From NCBI RefSeq assembly GCF_007097145.1, contig NZ_VJVZ01000002.1, forward strand, positions 62,001-126,000: DNA of 64,000 bases, written 5' to 3'. Positions 52,072 to 62,443 of this stretch are shown here, piece by piece (the first letter of the stretch is position 1; each line of letters begins with the position of its first letter). The stretch is from Flavobacterium zepuense (GTDB lineage: Bacteria; Bacteroidota; Bacteroidia; Flavobacteriales; Flavobacteriaceae). The position numbers were made by a program, and so were the translations under genes. The notes below the pieces were generated by a model, which searched no databases, had not been told where the DNA came from, and worked only from the letters and a program-made list of their open reading frames with translations.

Positions 52072-53466
52072 ATGGAAATCAATCAAAACCCAACCCCCGA
52101 TCAGCCTAAATTTCAGTACCCTGCACCGCCCCCTCCTCCCGGCATATTGCAATCCAGCACCGCTAAGATCATCATGGTGGGGCTGCTCACGTTAGTACTG
52201 CTCATTCCGCTTGAGTTTGTAAAAAGCCTTATTTTTGAAAGGGCGCAGCGCCAGGAAAGCGTAGTAAACGAAATTAACCAGAAATGGGGCAAGAGCGTAT
52301 ATTTTTACGGCCCCGTGATTAAAGTGCCCTATGTATCGTATACCGATAATGAGCTGGTTGATGCCAACACCAAACAGGTTACCCACCAGCACTATACCAC
52401 TACAGAGTATGCGTATTTCTTTCCGAATGAGCTTAACATTACCGCCAATGTACCTACGGAACAAAAGAACCGCAACAATTATGAGTCGGTTGTCTATACT
52501 GCCGATATGGGTTTTAAAGGCAACTACACCGCCCCCGATTTTAGCTCCCGAAACATTCCCGCCGAACAGATTAAATGGGAAAATGCCAGCATTGTGGTTA
52601 AAACCAATAACATAAGGAGTATAAAAGGTGCCGTAAACATTTCCTTAGGTGGCAAGCAATACACATTTGAACCTGCCGCTGCAACTAACGACCGCGATAC
52701 CGTAGCTGCTTTAGAAACCAACACTATTAATTTAAGGGATGCCTTTGCGGGCGGGCCTGTAAACTTCGACTTTAAGATTCAGTACAAAGGCAGCGAAGCG
52801 CTTAAAATTGTACCTATAGGTAAGAACACTACGGCTAAAATGGCATCTAACTGGGCATCGCCAAGTTTTGAAGGCAATTTTATCCCGGATGAAAAAAAGG
52901 TAACCGCAAATGGCTTTGATGCCCAGTGGAAAATATCGCACCTTAACAGGCCGTTCTCGCAGCAGCATTTTGGTGCCATCCCTAATCTTGCCGATTATAG
53001 TTTTGATGTAAAATTCCTGATCCCTATAGACCAGTACCAGCAAAATGAGCGCGCCTCTAAATACGGCTTCCTTATTATCGGGCTCACGTTTTTAATCTTC
53101 TTTTTAATACAGTCGGTCAGCAAAATAAGCATCCATATTTTTCAGTACACCATGATAGGGCTGGCGCTTATAATGTTCTACACCTTACTTATCGCTATTA
53201 CAGAGCATAGTAGTTTTACGCTGGCCTATATTGTTGCCGGAGTTTCGGTAGTGATTATGATAGCGCTGTACTCGATATCCATATTAAAGAACATTAAGTT
53301 CCCGGTGTTTATAGCAACGGCACTCAGCGCGTTGTACGCCTTTATTTATGTGATCATCCAATTAGAAAATTATGCCCTGTTAGTAGGCAGTATAGGCTTG
53401 TTCCTTATTTTAGGTGCGGTAATGTATGCCTCCCGTAAAATAGACTGGAGTAATGCGAATGCTTAA
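52072..53466 (+). CDS. creD: cell envelope integrity protein CreD
   Basis: 464 residues. A Pro-rich N-terminal tail (YPAPPPPPGI), one helix (about 33-52), a large periplasmic domain (about 55-315) and six C-terminal helices (about 325-455). CreD features: FERAQRQESVVNEINQKWG, YFFPNELNITANV and FNRPFSQQ-like HLNRPFSQQHFG near 297. CreD is an inner-membrane protein of the CreBC regulon in enterobacteria linked to envelope stress and beta-lactam response. In Bacteroidota it typically accompanies a small winged-helix regulator, as here. Confidence 0.92.
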   Translation: MEINQNPTPDQPKFQYPAPPPPPGILQSSTAKIIMVGLLTLVLLIPLEFVKSLIFERAQRQESVVNEINQKWGKSVYFYGPVIKVPYVSYTDNELVDANTKQVTHQHYTTTEYAYFFPNELNITANVPTEQKNRNNYESVVYTADMGFKGNYTAPDFSSRNIPAEQIKWENASIVVKTNNIRSIKGAVNISLGGKQYTFEPAAATNDRDTVAALETNTINLRDAFAGGPVNFDFKIQYKGSEALKIVPIGKNTTAKMASNWASPSFEGNFIPDEKKVTANGFDAQWKISHLNRPFSQQHFGAIPNLADYSFDVKFLIPIDQYQQNERASKYGFLIIGLTFLIFFLIQSVSKISIHIFQYTMIGLALIMFYTLLIAITEHSSFTLAYIVAGVSVVIMIALYSISILKNIKFPVFIATALSALYAFIYVIIQLENYALLVGSIGLFLILGAVMYASRKIDWSNANA

Positions 53467-53490
53467 ATTCATCAGGTTTTTAACAATTAA

Positions 53491-53513
53491 AATCCCCGCC
53501 ATTAGCGGGGATT
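53491..53513. terminator. bidirectional terminator between creD and the PUL regulator
   Basis: AATCCCCGC/GCGGGGATT, nine pairs, five-base loop, followed by CTTGTTT on the plus strand and TTTTAATTG on the minus strand. It serves both convergent genes. Confidence 0.85.
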
Positions 53514-53518
53514 CTTGT

Positions 53519-56404
53519 TTATATGTTCATTAAAAAACCGGTCAGGTTTTCTTTACGCGGCAGGTCTAATTTTTTACGGAGTCGGTACCGCGCCAGCTCC
53601 ACCCCACCGTCTGATATATTCATAATCTCGGCAATTTCCTTGGTGCTCATATTCATAAGCAGGTAAGTAGAAAGATCCATTTCGCGCGGGGTAATGGTTG
53701 GGTATTTATCCTTTAAGCGTTTAAGGAAATCAAAGTGCACGTTACGAATGTGCTTTTCCAGGTTGTTCCAGCTTTTATCTGTAGTAAGCTCCTTTACTAT
53801 GGTTTTCTGAAGTTTTCCAAAGCGAAGTTTAGCCGCTTCATCGGTAACTTCGGCATCAATATCTTTTAATTTATGTATGATGCCGTTAAGCAGCTTATTC
53901 TTCTTAACCACCTGTAATGAGTTGTTTACCAATTCCTTATCTTTGGTTAATATCTTAACCCTAAGCTGTTCGTTCTTAAGGCGTTCAATTTCTTTTTCAA
54001 GCTCATACTGCTCCTGCTTAATTTTGGTTTCCCTTTCAAGATATAGCCTGCGCTGCTCCAGCGTTTCGTAATATTTACTTTTCCTAATTTTTGCCTGTAG
54101 CCTCCTGCGCACAAAATAAACACCAAAAGCAATTACCCCTACATACAGTAAATAAGCAACCGGGTGCCTGTAATAGGGAGGCGAGACATCAAAAGAAATT
54201 GCTGTAGGATCTGACATTACACCGTAGCTGTCAACCACTTTTACAAGCATACGGTAACTGCCTTCTCGCAGGTTGGTGTATTCTTTTACCGGTACATTAG
54301 TGCGTGTGCTCCAATCTTCATCAAAACCTTCAAGCTTGTAGGTAAAGCGTATATTTTCCGGATTATCATAAATGGGCGACGAAAAGGTAAACTTTACGTT
54401 GTTGAATTTGTACAGGATATCAATATCCTTAACACGCGCCATATTACCGGTAACAAGCGTATCATTAGCATACGTAAACGACCTGATAAACGCCTTTGGC
54501 TTGGGTGGGTGGGTGTTTTGCAACTGCGGGTTGTAATGTACAAGCCCTTCGGTAATACCTATAAATATATCGTCGGTATCGATGGTATTAACCGACTCAA
54601 AAAAGTACACCAGGTTACCTGATAACGGCGCGAAAGATGACAGTACATTTTTATACCCTCCGTTAGCATTGCGCATTAGCATACCCATAGACGATTCGTT
54701 ATAAAAATAGCCTATGTTACCCTTATTGTCTTCAAAACAGTAGCGGATCATTGGCAGGCCTTTAAAGTAAGCACTAAGTTTTTTATCCTCTATAAAATTA
54801 TCATTCAGTGCATTATAAGTAAAGAACCGGTTGTTGGACTGAAAGTACACCACCCCATTTATTTGCTGCACACTGGTAATGCCCTTAAGCTTACCATCAA
54901 GGCTGTCATAAGTGTTTACCGTGTTAAACCTCCGTAGGTCGGCACTAAGCTTTAAGCGGTAAGCAACATCTTTTCGCAGCCAAACATTTGTGCCGTCGGT
55001 ACAAAATTTACTGTCGCTTATATTAAAACCCTCTATTTGGTTTCTAAACTGCCAGCCCGATGGTGTTTTTTCAAAAATTGCAAAGCCGTGGTAGTTAGAC
55101 CCTATTAAAAATCCCGGCTTACCCGGCAAAGGCTTAAGGCTAAGGTAACCGCGCTTGTCATCTAAAAATTTACCGGCCTTGCCACTATTAATGGTAAACA
55201 GTCCACGGTTGTGCGAGCAAAACAGTTGCCCGTCTATAACCTGCATGTTCCAGGCCTGCCCCGCGGTACCCTCTAAAAATGTAAACGATTCTTCTTTAAA
55301 CGATTTTTTCCAGTCGTGGCTAAAAACGCCCTGGTTGGTACCCACATAAAGATTACCATCATAAATAGCAGAGGCATACACTGCCCCAAGCCCGTAACTT
55401 GATTCTAAATAGGTAAACGGCGAATTCTCGTTCACAAAACAAATACCGTTATCAAGTCCCAGCCACAGGTTATTGGTTTTATCTACAAAAGAATTTAACG
55501 CCGTGTTGTTTTGCAGGCCTTTTTGGTTATTGATGTGCTGAATGATCTTACCTTCCTCATCGCAAATTATAATACCGTTAAGTACCGAGTTTAAAACAAT
55601 AAACTTATCCATCAATATCCTGCCGCCAAGCGAGTTGTTTTTCTTAACAAACGCATCGGCTTCGCACAGCCACGGTTTAAGGGTTCCATTGTCGTATATA
55701 TACAGCCCCTTGTCCTGAGTTACCACCAGTAATTTATTTTTTTGGAAAGGCAACAGGCCCCAAACCTCGGTATTATTAAATATCTCGGTACCCGGCAATT
55801 TTACAAGTTTGCCGTTGCGGTACTCTAAAAGGCCGTCTTCTATATCCTGAAAATACAGGGTATTGTTCACTACAAACGAAAACTGAAAGCGGTTTGGTGC
55901 TTCTAAAACAGATATCTTTCCATCCTTATATATATAGGTGCGATAAAAGGTTTGGAAAAACACCTCGCCGTTTACAATATGGGTCTTCCAGACAAAGTCG
56001 ATTATTTTTTTTGAATTTGGCCCTACCAGTTTAGAAAGTGAGGTATACACCAACTTTCCATTCTTATTGGTTTCAAAATACCCAAATTCGCTGTAACCGC
56101 CAAGATAGATTTTACCGTCTTCAGATATTTTTAAAGAACGTACTGTTGCATTTGGTATAGTGCTTTTACTCCAGGACGTGCCGTTAAATTGCAAAAGGCC
56201 AGATGTATTGGCAAAATACAGGTTACCATTTTTATCCTGTCCGATATCCCAGTTTTGAGATCCACCCCCATACTCGGTTTTTTTATAGTTAATAAGTTTA
56301 GGTAAACCTATGTTTTTTACCTGCGCTACCGCTACACCTATATATAGGTATATTATAAAAATAATTGTCTTTTTAAAACTCAACATGGTATTTTCTCGCT
56401 TCAA
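53519..56404 (-). CDS. SusR-like regulator: periplasmic propeller, Y_Y_Y domain and LuxR-type HTH
   Basis: 961 residues; a second in-frame ATG (56386) is also possible. Signal/anchor segment at about 10-28, then two seven-bladed-propeller-like halves (about 30-650), for example WDIGQDKNGNLYFANTSGLL. A triple-tyrosine domain follows (about 660-740, FTYKLEGFDEDW). One transmembrane helix lies near 748-768, then a coiled coil. The C-terminal HTH is at about 905-946 (TPREMDLSTYLL, MSTKEIAEIMNISDGGVELARYRLRKKL split in two). Such regulators sense an oligosaccharide in the periplasm and act on DNA from the membrane. It is divergent from susC. Confidence 0.88.
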   Translation of the reverse strand: MKRENTMLSFKKTIIFIIYLYIGVAVAQVKNIGLPKLINYKKTEYGGGSQNWDIGQDKNGNLYFANTSGLLQFNGTSWSKSTIPNATVRSLKISEDGKIYLGGYSEFGYFETNKNGKLVYTSLSKLVGPNSKKIIDFVWKTHIVNGEVFFQTFYRTYIYKDGKISVLEAPNRFQFSFVVNNTLYFQDIEDGLLEYRNGKLVKLPGTEIFNNTEVWGLLPFQKNKLLVVTQDKGLYIYDNGTLKPWLCEADAFVKKNNSLGGRILMDKFIVLNSVLNGIIICDEEGKIIQHINNQKGLQNNTALNSFVDKTNNLWLGLDNGICFVNENSPFTYLESSYGLGAVYASAIYDGNLYVGTNQGVFSHDWKKSFKEESFTFLEGTAGQAWNMQVIDGQLFCSHNRGLFTINSGKAGKFLDDKRGYLSLKPLPGKPGFLIGSNYHGFAIFEKTPSGWQFRNQIEGFNISDSKFCTDGTNVWLRKDVAYRLKLSADLRRFNTVNTYDSLDGKLKGITSVQQINGVVYFQSNNRFFTYNALNDNFIEDKKLSAYFKGLPMIRYCFEDNKGNIGYFYNESSMGMLMRNANGGYKNVLSSFAPLSGNLVYFFESVNTIDTDDIFIGITEGLVHYNPQLQNTHPPKPKAFIRSFTYANDTLVTGNMARVKDIDILYKFNNVKFTFSSPIYDNPENIRFTYKLEGFDEDWSTRTNVPVKEYTNLREGSYRMLVKVVDSYGVMSDPTAISFDVSPPYYRHPVAYLLYVGVIAFGVYFVRRRLQAKIRKSKYYETLEQRRLYLERETKIKQEQYELEKEIERLKNEQLRVKILTKDKELVNNSLQVVKKNKLLNGIIHKLKDIDAEVTDEAAKLRFGKLQKTIVKELTTDKSWNNLEKHIRNVHFDFLKRLKDKYPTITPREMDLSTYLLMNMSTKEIAEIMNISDGGVELARYRLRKKLDLPRKENLTGFLMNI

Positions 56405-56535
56405 TTCTTACAAAAATTATGTTATAATATGTCACTATAACGGTGTAATTAGCTTTTTAAGGGTATCCAAAAGCACCAAATTAAGTGTGTTTTAGCATTT
56501 ATGAGCCAAATATAGGACAAATTAGCTAACATTAT

Positions 56536-56546
56536 ACACATCAAAA
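56536..56546 (-). promoter_or_regulatory. TTTTGATGTGT motif, inverted copy
   Basis: Minus strand TTTTGATGTGT, 132 bases before the regulator start. Matches the core of the two direct copies at 56715 and 56747. Confidence 0.4.
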
Positions 56547-56709
56547 CTACACAAATTTACCTGCTAACAGCAATACTTAACCGATTGAGTAATAAACAGC
56601 TACAACGTTGTAATTAAAAATTGACTATTTGTAGGGGTATTTTAAAGTGATTAACATAAGCATAACAATACAAATTACTTATAATATATTAAATATCAAA
56701 TAATTATAA

Positions 56710-56717
56710 TATTTTTG
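56710..56717 (+). promoter_or_regulatory. -7 box upstream of susC
   Basis: TATTTTTG matches TAnnTTTG, overlapping the first direct repeat. The leader would be about 120 bases. No good -33 TTG. Confidence 0.35.
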
Positions 56718-56759
56718 ATGTGTTTTTATATAGCTTATTTTTACGATTGATGTGTTTTT
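56715..56759 (+). promoter_or_regulatory. direct repeats TTGATGTGTTTTT upstream of susC
   Basis: Two identical 13-base copies at 56715-56727 and 56747-56759, 32 bases apart (three helical turns). This is the spacing expected for a dimeric activator; candidate binding sites of the SusR-like regulator. Confidence 0.5.
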
Positions 56760-56844
56760 GTAAAGATATTATGTTATTAATATATAAAAAAAAGGAGTAA
56801 TATTGCTTATTATTAATAAATAATCAACCCAAATTTTAACGAGT

Positions 56845-59800
56845 ATGAAATTATTAAAATTACGATTTTTTTATTTTGTCTGCCTGTTATCTACCCTATC
56901 TGCATGGGCGCAGGATGCGTCTGTCTCAGGAAAGATAACAGATGAGAGCGGGCTTCCCGTTCCAGGTGCTTCCGTCTTAGTAAAAGGCACCACTAACAGT
57001 GCATCGTCGGATATCGACGGTAACTTTCAGGTAATGGCAAACCCAAATGCCACACTGATATTTAGTTATGTTGGCTATGCCGACCAGGAGGTCGCTGTAA
57101 ATGGCCAAACAACTATTAATGTATCGCTTGCCCCACAGGCCAAAACCCTCGAAGAGGTGGTAGTAGTGGGTTACGGTACACAAAAGAAAAGTGTTGTAAC
57201 AGGTGCCATTTCAAGCGTTAAGGCAAAAGACCTTGAAAATCTTCCACTTACAACTATTGGCCAATCATTACAAGGTAGGGCTTCGGGTGTATTTGTAGCA
57301 CAAAATGCAGGACAACCGGGTTCGGCAGCTACAATTCGCGTTAGGGGTATTACTTCTTTTAACAACAACAATCCTTTATGGGTTGTAGATGGTGTAATTG
57401 TAGATAATGGCGGTATTAACTACCTAAACCAAAGCGACATTGAGTCTATGGAGGTGCTTAAAGATGCTGCTTCTCAGGCCATTTATGGTGCAAGAGCTGC
57501 TGCGGGTGTAATACTTGTAACTACTAAAAAAGGTAAAGCAGGCAAAATGTCGGTTAACTATAACGGTTTTGCAGGTTTCTCTAAAGCTGCACGTAAGCTG
57601 GACCTTTTAAATGCCAACCAGTATGCAACACTACGTAATGAGCAGTATGCTAATGGCTACACAACAAACAATGGAGCTTTTGCACTTCCTTATCCTAACG
57701 CTTCAACATTAGGTAAAGGAACTGACTGGCAAGATGTTATATTTAATGATAGTGCATTAAGGTCGCAGCACGAACTAAGCGTGAGCGGTGGTACAGATAA
57801 ATCTACATTCTATATGTCTGTAGGGTTAACAGATCAGGAAGGTATTGTTACTACAGATATATCAAACTACATCCGTAAAAACATCAGGTTAAATTCAACT
57901 CACAAGCTTGGTAAATACGTGAATATCGGTCAAAACATTGGTTATTCACACGAAAAAACAATTGGTATCGGAAACACAAATAACGAATTTGGTGGTCCGC
58001 TTGCTTCTGCAATCAACCTTGATCCGGTTACACCAGCGGTTATTACAGATCCTTCTATTATACCAAGTTTTTCTAACGCAAGCGACTACTCACAGCAATA
58101 TGCCGTAAGAGATCCTAACGGTAATCTTTACGGTATATCTAACGCAGTAGCTAATGAGATGACTAACCCACTTGCATATACAGCGGTGCGCAAAGGTAAT
58201 TATGGTTGGGCTGACAACTTTGTAGGTAATGCTTATTTAGAAGTAACTCCTATAGAGGGTTTAAAAGTTAGAAGTACAGTAGGTGGTAAATTATCTTATT
58301 GGGGCAGTGAAAGTTTTACGCCAATATCCTATTTAAACACAAATAACAATAACCAGAGAAATAGTCTTTACAGGGAAACCAACAGAGGTTTTGGCTGGAA
58401 TATTGAAAACACGGTATCATATACAAAGCTAATAAATAACCACAATTTTTCAGTTCTTGGTGGTCAGGCTGCTTACGTAGATAACGATACTTACGGCCAA
58501 GGAGTTACTTTTTTTAACCAACCGGTTAATAATCGTGAAGACGCTTCATTTAACTGGCCAACTGCAGCAGATGATATTGTAGGCTGGTCAAGTACCGGTA
58601 ACAAACACATTGTAACATCATTATTTGCAAGGGCTACTTATGATTTTAAAGAAAAATATCTGTTTACAGGTATCATTCGTCGTGACGGTTCTTCCCGCTT
58701 TGGTGCTAACAACAAATATGGTACTTTCCCATCATTCTCTGTGGGTTGGGTACTTACAAAAGAAGATTTCTGGAAAGAAAACGAAGCTTTAAATAACTTT
58801 AAGCTGCGTGGTGGTTATGGTGTTGTAGGTAGTGATGATATCGGAGATTTCAGATACCTTTCATTAGTAAGCGGTGGCCGTAACTATACTGTAGGTAATG
58901 TTGGTGCGGTAACTGTAGGTTATAGCCCTGATGCACCATCTAACCCTGATCTTAAATGGGAAGAAACAGCTCAAACCAACATTGGTTTTGAAGCTACTAT
59001 ATTTAGAGACTTTAGTTTAGAGTTTGACTGGTATAAAAAGAAAACAACCGGTATACTTCAAAGTATTCAATTACCGGGTTATGTAGGTGCTACAGGTGCT
59101 CCGCAAGGTAACGTTGCAGATATGCAAAACACCGGTTTAGATATGTCCTTAACTTACTCTAAACAATTTGGCGACTTTAATGTAAGAGTATCTGGTAATG
59201 CCTCTACACTTAAAAATAAAGTTACCTATGTTGGTGCCGACCGTGAGTTTAACACCGGCCCGGGCTTCCAGTCAATGGGTGCATTAACAAGATATGAGGT
59301 AGGTTCGGCTTTCAACCAGTTCTATGGTTATGTAACTAACGGTATTTTCCAAAATGCTGCTGAAATTCAAGCCTATACTAACTCTGCTGGAACGGTAATA
59401 CAGCCTAACGCTGTACCGGGCGATGTTAGATGGCAGGATCTTAACGACGATGGCGAAATTAACGAAGATGACCGAAAATACCTTGGTAGCCCATTACCTG
59501 ACTTTACTTATGGTTTAACAATTAACCTTGAATACAAAGGTTTCGACCTTATGGCTTTTGGACAGGGTGTATCTGGCAACAAGATATTCCAAGGACTACG
59601 CAGGCTTGATTTAAACAACGCTAACTGGCAAACGGCAGCTTTAGACCGCTGGACAGGTGAAGGTTCTACAAACTCGTACCCAAGGCTTTCTACTACCGAT
59701 GCAAATGGTAACTTTACTAAAATGTCTAATTTCTATTTACAGGATGGTGATTATTTCAGGATCAAAATCATTCAGTTAGGGTATTCATTACCTAAAAATA

Positions 59801-59976
59801 TAATTGAAAAAGCAGGTTTGGCTAAAACAAGGATTTATGTAACCACAGAAAACCTGTTTACCTTTACTAAATATACCGGATTTGACCCGGAAATTGGTGG
59901 AGATGTAGGCGGCATAGACCGTGGTTATTATCCTCAGGCTAAATCATTCATGTTAGGGTGTAATTTATCGTTCTAA
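56845..59976 (+). CDS. SusC/RagA-type TonB-linked outer-membrane transporter
   Basis: 1043 residues. Signal peptide (STLSAWAQ), carboxypeptidase-regulatory domain (about 25-95, GKITDESGLPVPGASVLVKG), the TonB-box-like EEVVVVGYGTQKK, and a plug with LQGRASGVFV, IRVRGITSFNNNNPLWVVDG (first 20 shown) and ILVTTKKGK. A 22-strand barrel follows, ending KSFMLGCNLSF. It imports oligosaccharides bound by the SusD partner encoded 17 bases downstream. It lies downstream of the SusR-like regulator's divergent region. Confidence 0.96.
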   Translation: MKLLKLRFFYFVCLLSTLSAWAQDASVSGKITDESGLPVPGASVLVKGTTNSASSDIDGNFQVMANPNATLIFSYVGYADQEVAVNGQTTINVSLAPQAKTLEEVVVVGYGTQKKSVVTGAISSVKAKDLENLPLTTIGQSLQGRASGVFVAQNAGQPGSAATIRVRGITSFNNNNPLWVVDGVIVDNGGINYLNQSDIESMEVLKDAASQAIYGARAAAGVILVTTKKGKAGKMSVNYNGFAGFSKAARKLDLLNANQYATLRNEQYANGYTTNNGAFALPYPNASTLGKGTDWQDVIFNDSALRSQHELSVSGGTDKSTFYMSVGLTDQEGIVTTDISNYIRKNIRLNSTHKLGKYVNIGQNIGYSHEKTIGIGNTNNEFGGPLASAINLDPVTPAVITDPSIIPSFSNASDYSQQYAVRDPNGNLYGISNAVANEMTNPLAYTAVRKGNYGWADNFVGNAYLEVTPIEGLKVRSTVGGKLSYWGSESFTPISYLNTNNNNQRNSLYRETNRGFGWNIENTVSYTKLINNHNFSVLGGQAAYVDNDTYGQGVTFFNQPVNNREDASFNWPTAADDIVGWSSTGNKHIVTSLFARATYDFKEKYLFTGIIRRDGSSRFGANNKYGTFPSFSVGWVLTKEDFWKENEALNNFKLRGGYGVVGSDDIGDFRYLSLVSGGRNYTVGNVGAVTVGYSPDAPSNPDLKWEETAQTNIGFEATIFRDFSLEFDWYKKKTTGILQSIQLPGYVGATGAPQGNVADMQNTGLDMSLTYSKQFGDFNVRVSGNASTLKNKVTYVGADREFNTGPGFQSMGALTRYEVGSAFNQFYGYVTNGIFQNAAEIQAYTNSAGTVIQPNAVPGDVRWQDLNDDGEINEDDRKYLGSPLPDFTYGLTINLEYKGFDLMAFGQGVSGNKIFQGLRRLDLNNANWQTAALDRWTGEGSTNSYPRLSTTDANGNFTKMSNFYLQDGDYFRIKIIQLGYSLPKNIIEKAGLAKTRIYVTTENLFTFTKYTGFDPEIGGDVGGIDRGYYPQAKSFMLGCNLSF

Positions 59977-59993
59977 TTAAAAAAATTGAAAAA

Positions 59994-61505
59994 ATGAAAA
60001 AAATAAATTTTAAAAACAGTGTTCTTGCATTAGCAGCGGTGCTTTCACTTGCTTCATGCAGCGACGAGTACCTGGAGGTAAAGCCTACCGGTACTTATCT
60101 TGAGGAAAACTTTTACCAAAATGAGACCCAGGCTTATCAGGGACTTATAGGTACGTATGATATCATGAGAAAGCAGTCCGGCGGTTTTGAAAACATGATC
60201 GCTATGCTAAATGCGGGTTCTGATGATTTTTATGCCGGTGGAGGTAGCTCTACAGATGGCGCAGGCATACAGGGCTTTTCTAATTATACCATTAACCCCA
60301 CTACAATACCGGGTAGTTTTTGGAGTGATTACTATCAGGGAATTTTCCGTGCAAACACCATGCTTGTAAAATTACCGGATGTACCAATGGATGAGGCTAA
60401 AAAATCCCGTTTTGCGGCAGAGGTAAAAGCATTACGTGCATACTACTACTTTCAGTTAGTTACCATGTTTGGAGAGATACCTTTCTATACAACAAACCTA
60501 ACTGCAGATCAATTTTATACTATTGAGAAGTCTTCACCAGCAGTAGTTTATGCTCAAATAGAGCTTGACCTTAACGAAGCGATTGCAGGCCTTCCTGCAA
60601 CAGTTGATGCTGCTTCAGAAGCTGGTCGCTTTAACAAAGGTGCTGCACAGGCATTACTTGGAAAAGTGTTACTATACCAAGGTAAAAACGCCGAAGCTGC
60701 TGCCCAACTTGCACAGGTAAATGGCACTCCGGGTCAACCTAACCAATATGGTAATCAGCTATTAGCTAATTTTGCCGACCTTTGGAATATTGATAATAAA
60801 TTTAACTCAGAGTCGATACTTGAAACTTCACACACTAAAGAAAGTAATGCTACCTGGGGTAACTGGGGATCAGGATCTGATGAGGGGAATTCGCTTAATG
60901 TAATGGTTGGCCCACGAGGTTATGTTGCATCGGGTGCAGCGGCACCTTTATACCAAACAGGCTGGAGTTTTAACCCTGCTACTTTAGACCTTGCTGCCGC
61001 GTTAGAAAACGATCCGCGCAGAGACGCTACGCTTGCTAACGTAGGCGCGTTAAAACTTGCCGGCCTTGCAGATTACTCTCCTGGCTATCAGGATACAGGA
61101 TATTTCCTTAAAAAATTCATGCCTACAAATGCTGATATTACTGATGGTGGTGGCGACCAGGTACTAAATTACCGTCAAAACACCTATGTAATTCGTCTTG
61201 CAGACACCTATCTTTTAGAAGCTGAAGCTCTTGGAGGTACAGGCGCACGTGCACAGGCATTGCTTGATGCTGTAAGGGCAAGGGTAGGTTTACCATCAGT
61301 ACCGGTATCATTACAGGCTATTTGGAATGAAAGAAGGCTTGAACTTGCAGGTGAAGGCCACCGCTGGAACGACCTTGTTCGTACAGGCAGGGCTGCTACA
61401 GTGTTAGCATCACGTGGCTTTATAGCCGGTAAGCATGAACATTGGCCAATACCAATAAAAGAGACAGAGAATACTAAAATCACTCAAAACCCTGCTTATA
61501 ACTAA
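59994..61505 (+). CDS. SusD/RagB-type surface glycan-binding lipoprotein
   Basis: 503 residues with lipobox LASC followed by SDEYLEVKPTGTYLEENFY, the usual SusD opening. TPR-like helical core with YYQGIFRANTML, EVKALRAYYYFQLVTMFGEIP (split at 20) and GRFNKGAAQALLGKVLLYQGK. The C-terminal RagB domain has WNERRLELAGEGHRWNDLVRTG and a PIP-like WPIPIKETENT. It forms the lid of the SusC transporter. Confidence 0.95.
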   Translation: MKKINFKNSVLALAAVLSLASCSDEYLEVKPTGTYLEENFYQNETQAYQGLIGTYDIMRKQSGGFENMIAMLNAGSDDFYAGGGSSTDGAGIQGFSNYTINPTTIPGSFWSDYYQGIFRANTMLVKLPDVPMDEAKKSRFAAEVKALRAYYYFQLVTMFGEIPFYTTNLTADQFYTIEKSSPAVVYAQIELDLNEAIAGLPATVDAASEAGRFNKGAAQALLGKVLLYQGKNAEAAAQLAQVNGTPGQPNQYGNQLLANFADLWNIDNKFNSESILETSHTKESNATWGNWGSGSDEGNSLNVMVGPRGYVASGAAAPLYQTGWSFNPATLDLAAALENDPRRDATLANVGALKLAGLADYSPGYQDTGYFLKKFMPTNADITDGGGDQVLNYRQNTYVIRLADTYLLEAEALGGTGARAQALLDAVRARVGLPSVPVSLQAIWNERRLELAGEGHRWNDLVRTGRAATVLASRGFIAGKHEHWPIPIKETENTKITQNPAYN

Positions 61506-61509
61506 TATT

Positions 61510-62424
61510 ATGAAAATAAATAAAATTATGAGAAACAGCTGCATAGCAGTTATAGCAGCAGCGTTTTCTTTAGTTAGTTGTACACCTGACGAAGTTACAG
61601 AAGGAAACCCGCTAACTCAATCTAACTTAGATGCCTCATTTACCTCAACCAGCGTACAAACTGTTGATGGCAGTGGTGCAGATGTAGAAGTTGTAAGTGT
61701 TACAGGATCTACAGATCCTAATATCCAGTACCATATATGGAGAGTTTCTAACGAAAACGGCGAGTATGGCAACAACAATTTTGGCACGAAAGGTGGCAAC
61801 ACTATGCAGTATACTCTTGATGAAAGTGGTACTTATAAAATAGAACACCGCGTTGTAGGCCGCATAGGCGGTACAAACTCTGTAACTGAGGTTATTGTTA
61901 CAGTAGCGCTACCGGAACCTCCACCTGTAGAAGAAGGCCCTAACCTTATTGCAAGCCCTAACTTTGAAACCCCATCTGACTGGACAGTACTTAACATTAC
62001 TGCCGGTGCTGCATGGACGTTTAATGAAGGTTCTGCTACCATCTCTGGCACTACAGGCCACCAGGCAATTTACCAGGCTATCCAGGTAGAAGCCGGTAAA
62101 ACCTATGAGTTTGACATGAACGTTGCTGGCCCGGGTTCTGCAAACACATGGTTTGAGGTTTATGTATCTCCTACTGCACCGGTTCAAAACAACGACTATA
62201 GTGCAGGCGGTAAAAGGATACAGCTTAACACATGGGCTGGTTGTGCTACATCTGCGTTTGACGGATTGCTTTCTGATGAGCAGTGTGGCGAAGGGGATGT
62301 ATCGGGTAATGTAATTACTTTTGAAACATCGCAAACTGTTTACTTCCTTATAAAATGTGGTAGCGGCGATGGTAATATCAACTCAATTACCGTTAGCAAC
62401 GTAACCTTCCACGAAGTACTTTAA
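61510..62424 (+). CDS. surface glycan-binding lipoprotein (PKD-like plus carbohydrate-binding domain)
   Basis: 304 residues; ATG 61510, with a second in-frame ATG six codons later. Lipobox SLVSC. A PKD-like Ig domain (about 38-135) ends in a Pro/Glu linker (LPEPPPVEEGP). A jelly-roll carbohydrate-binding module follows (about 140-304), opening NLIASPNFETPSDWTV with VEAGKTYEFDMNVAG. It sits four bases after susD, the usual position of the SusE/SGBP gene. The glycan is not readable, but the GH30 neighbour suggests a beta-glucan. Confidence 0.85.
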   Translation: MKINKIMRNSCIAVIAAAFSLVSCTPDEVTEGNPLTQSNLDASFTSTSVQTVDGSGADVEVVSVTGSTDPNIQYHIWRVSNENGEYGNNNFGTKGGNTMQYTLDESGTYKIEHRVVGRIGGTNSVTEVIVTVALPEPPPVEEGPNLIASPNFETPSDWTVLNITAGAAWTFNEGSATISGTTGHQAIYQAIQVEAGKTYEFDMNVAGPGSANTWFEVYVSPTAPVQNNDYSAGGKRIQLNTWAGCATSAFDGLLSDEQCGEGDVSGNVITFETSQTVYFLIKCGSGDGNINSITVSNVTFHEVL

Positions 62425-62443
62425 TAATTTTTGGGTTAGTTAC

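Larger units (their letters stand above)
56405..56844. other. 440-base divergent control region of the PUL
   Basis: AT-rich, with no reading frame worth calling. It contains three copies of TTGATGTGT: two direct near the susC side and one inverted near the regulator side. There are -7-like boxes on both strands (TATTTTTG at 56710; minus-strand TATATTTG at 56507-56514). A purine-rich AAAAAAAAGGAG lies about 50 bases before susC. Confidence 0.55.
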
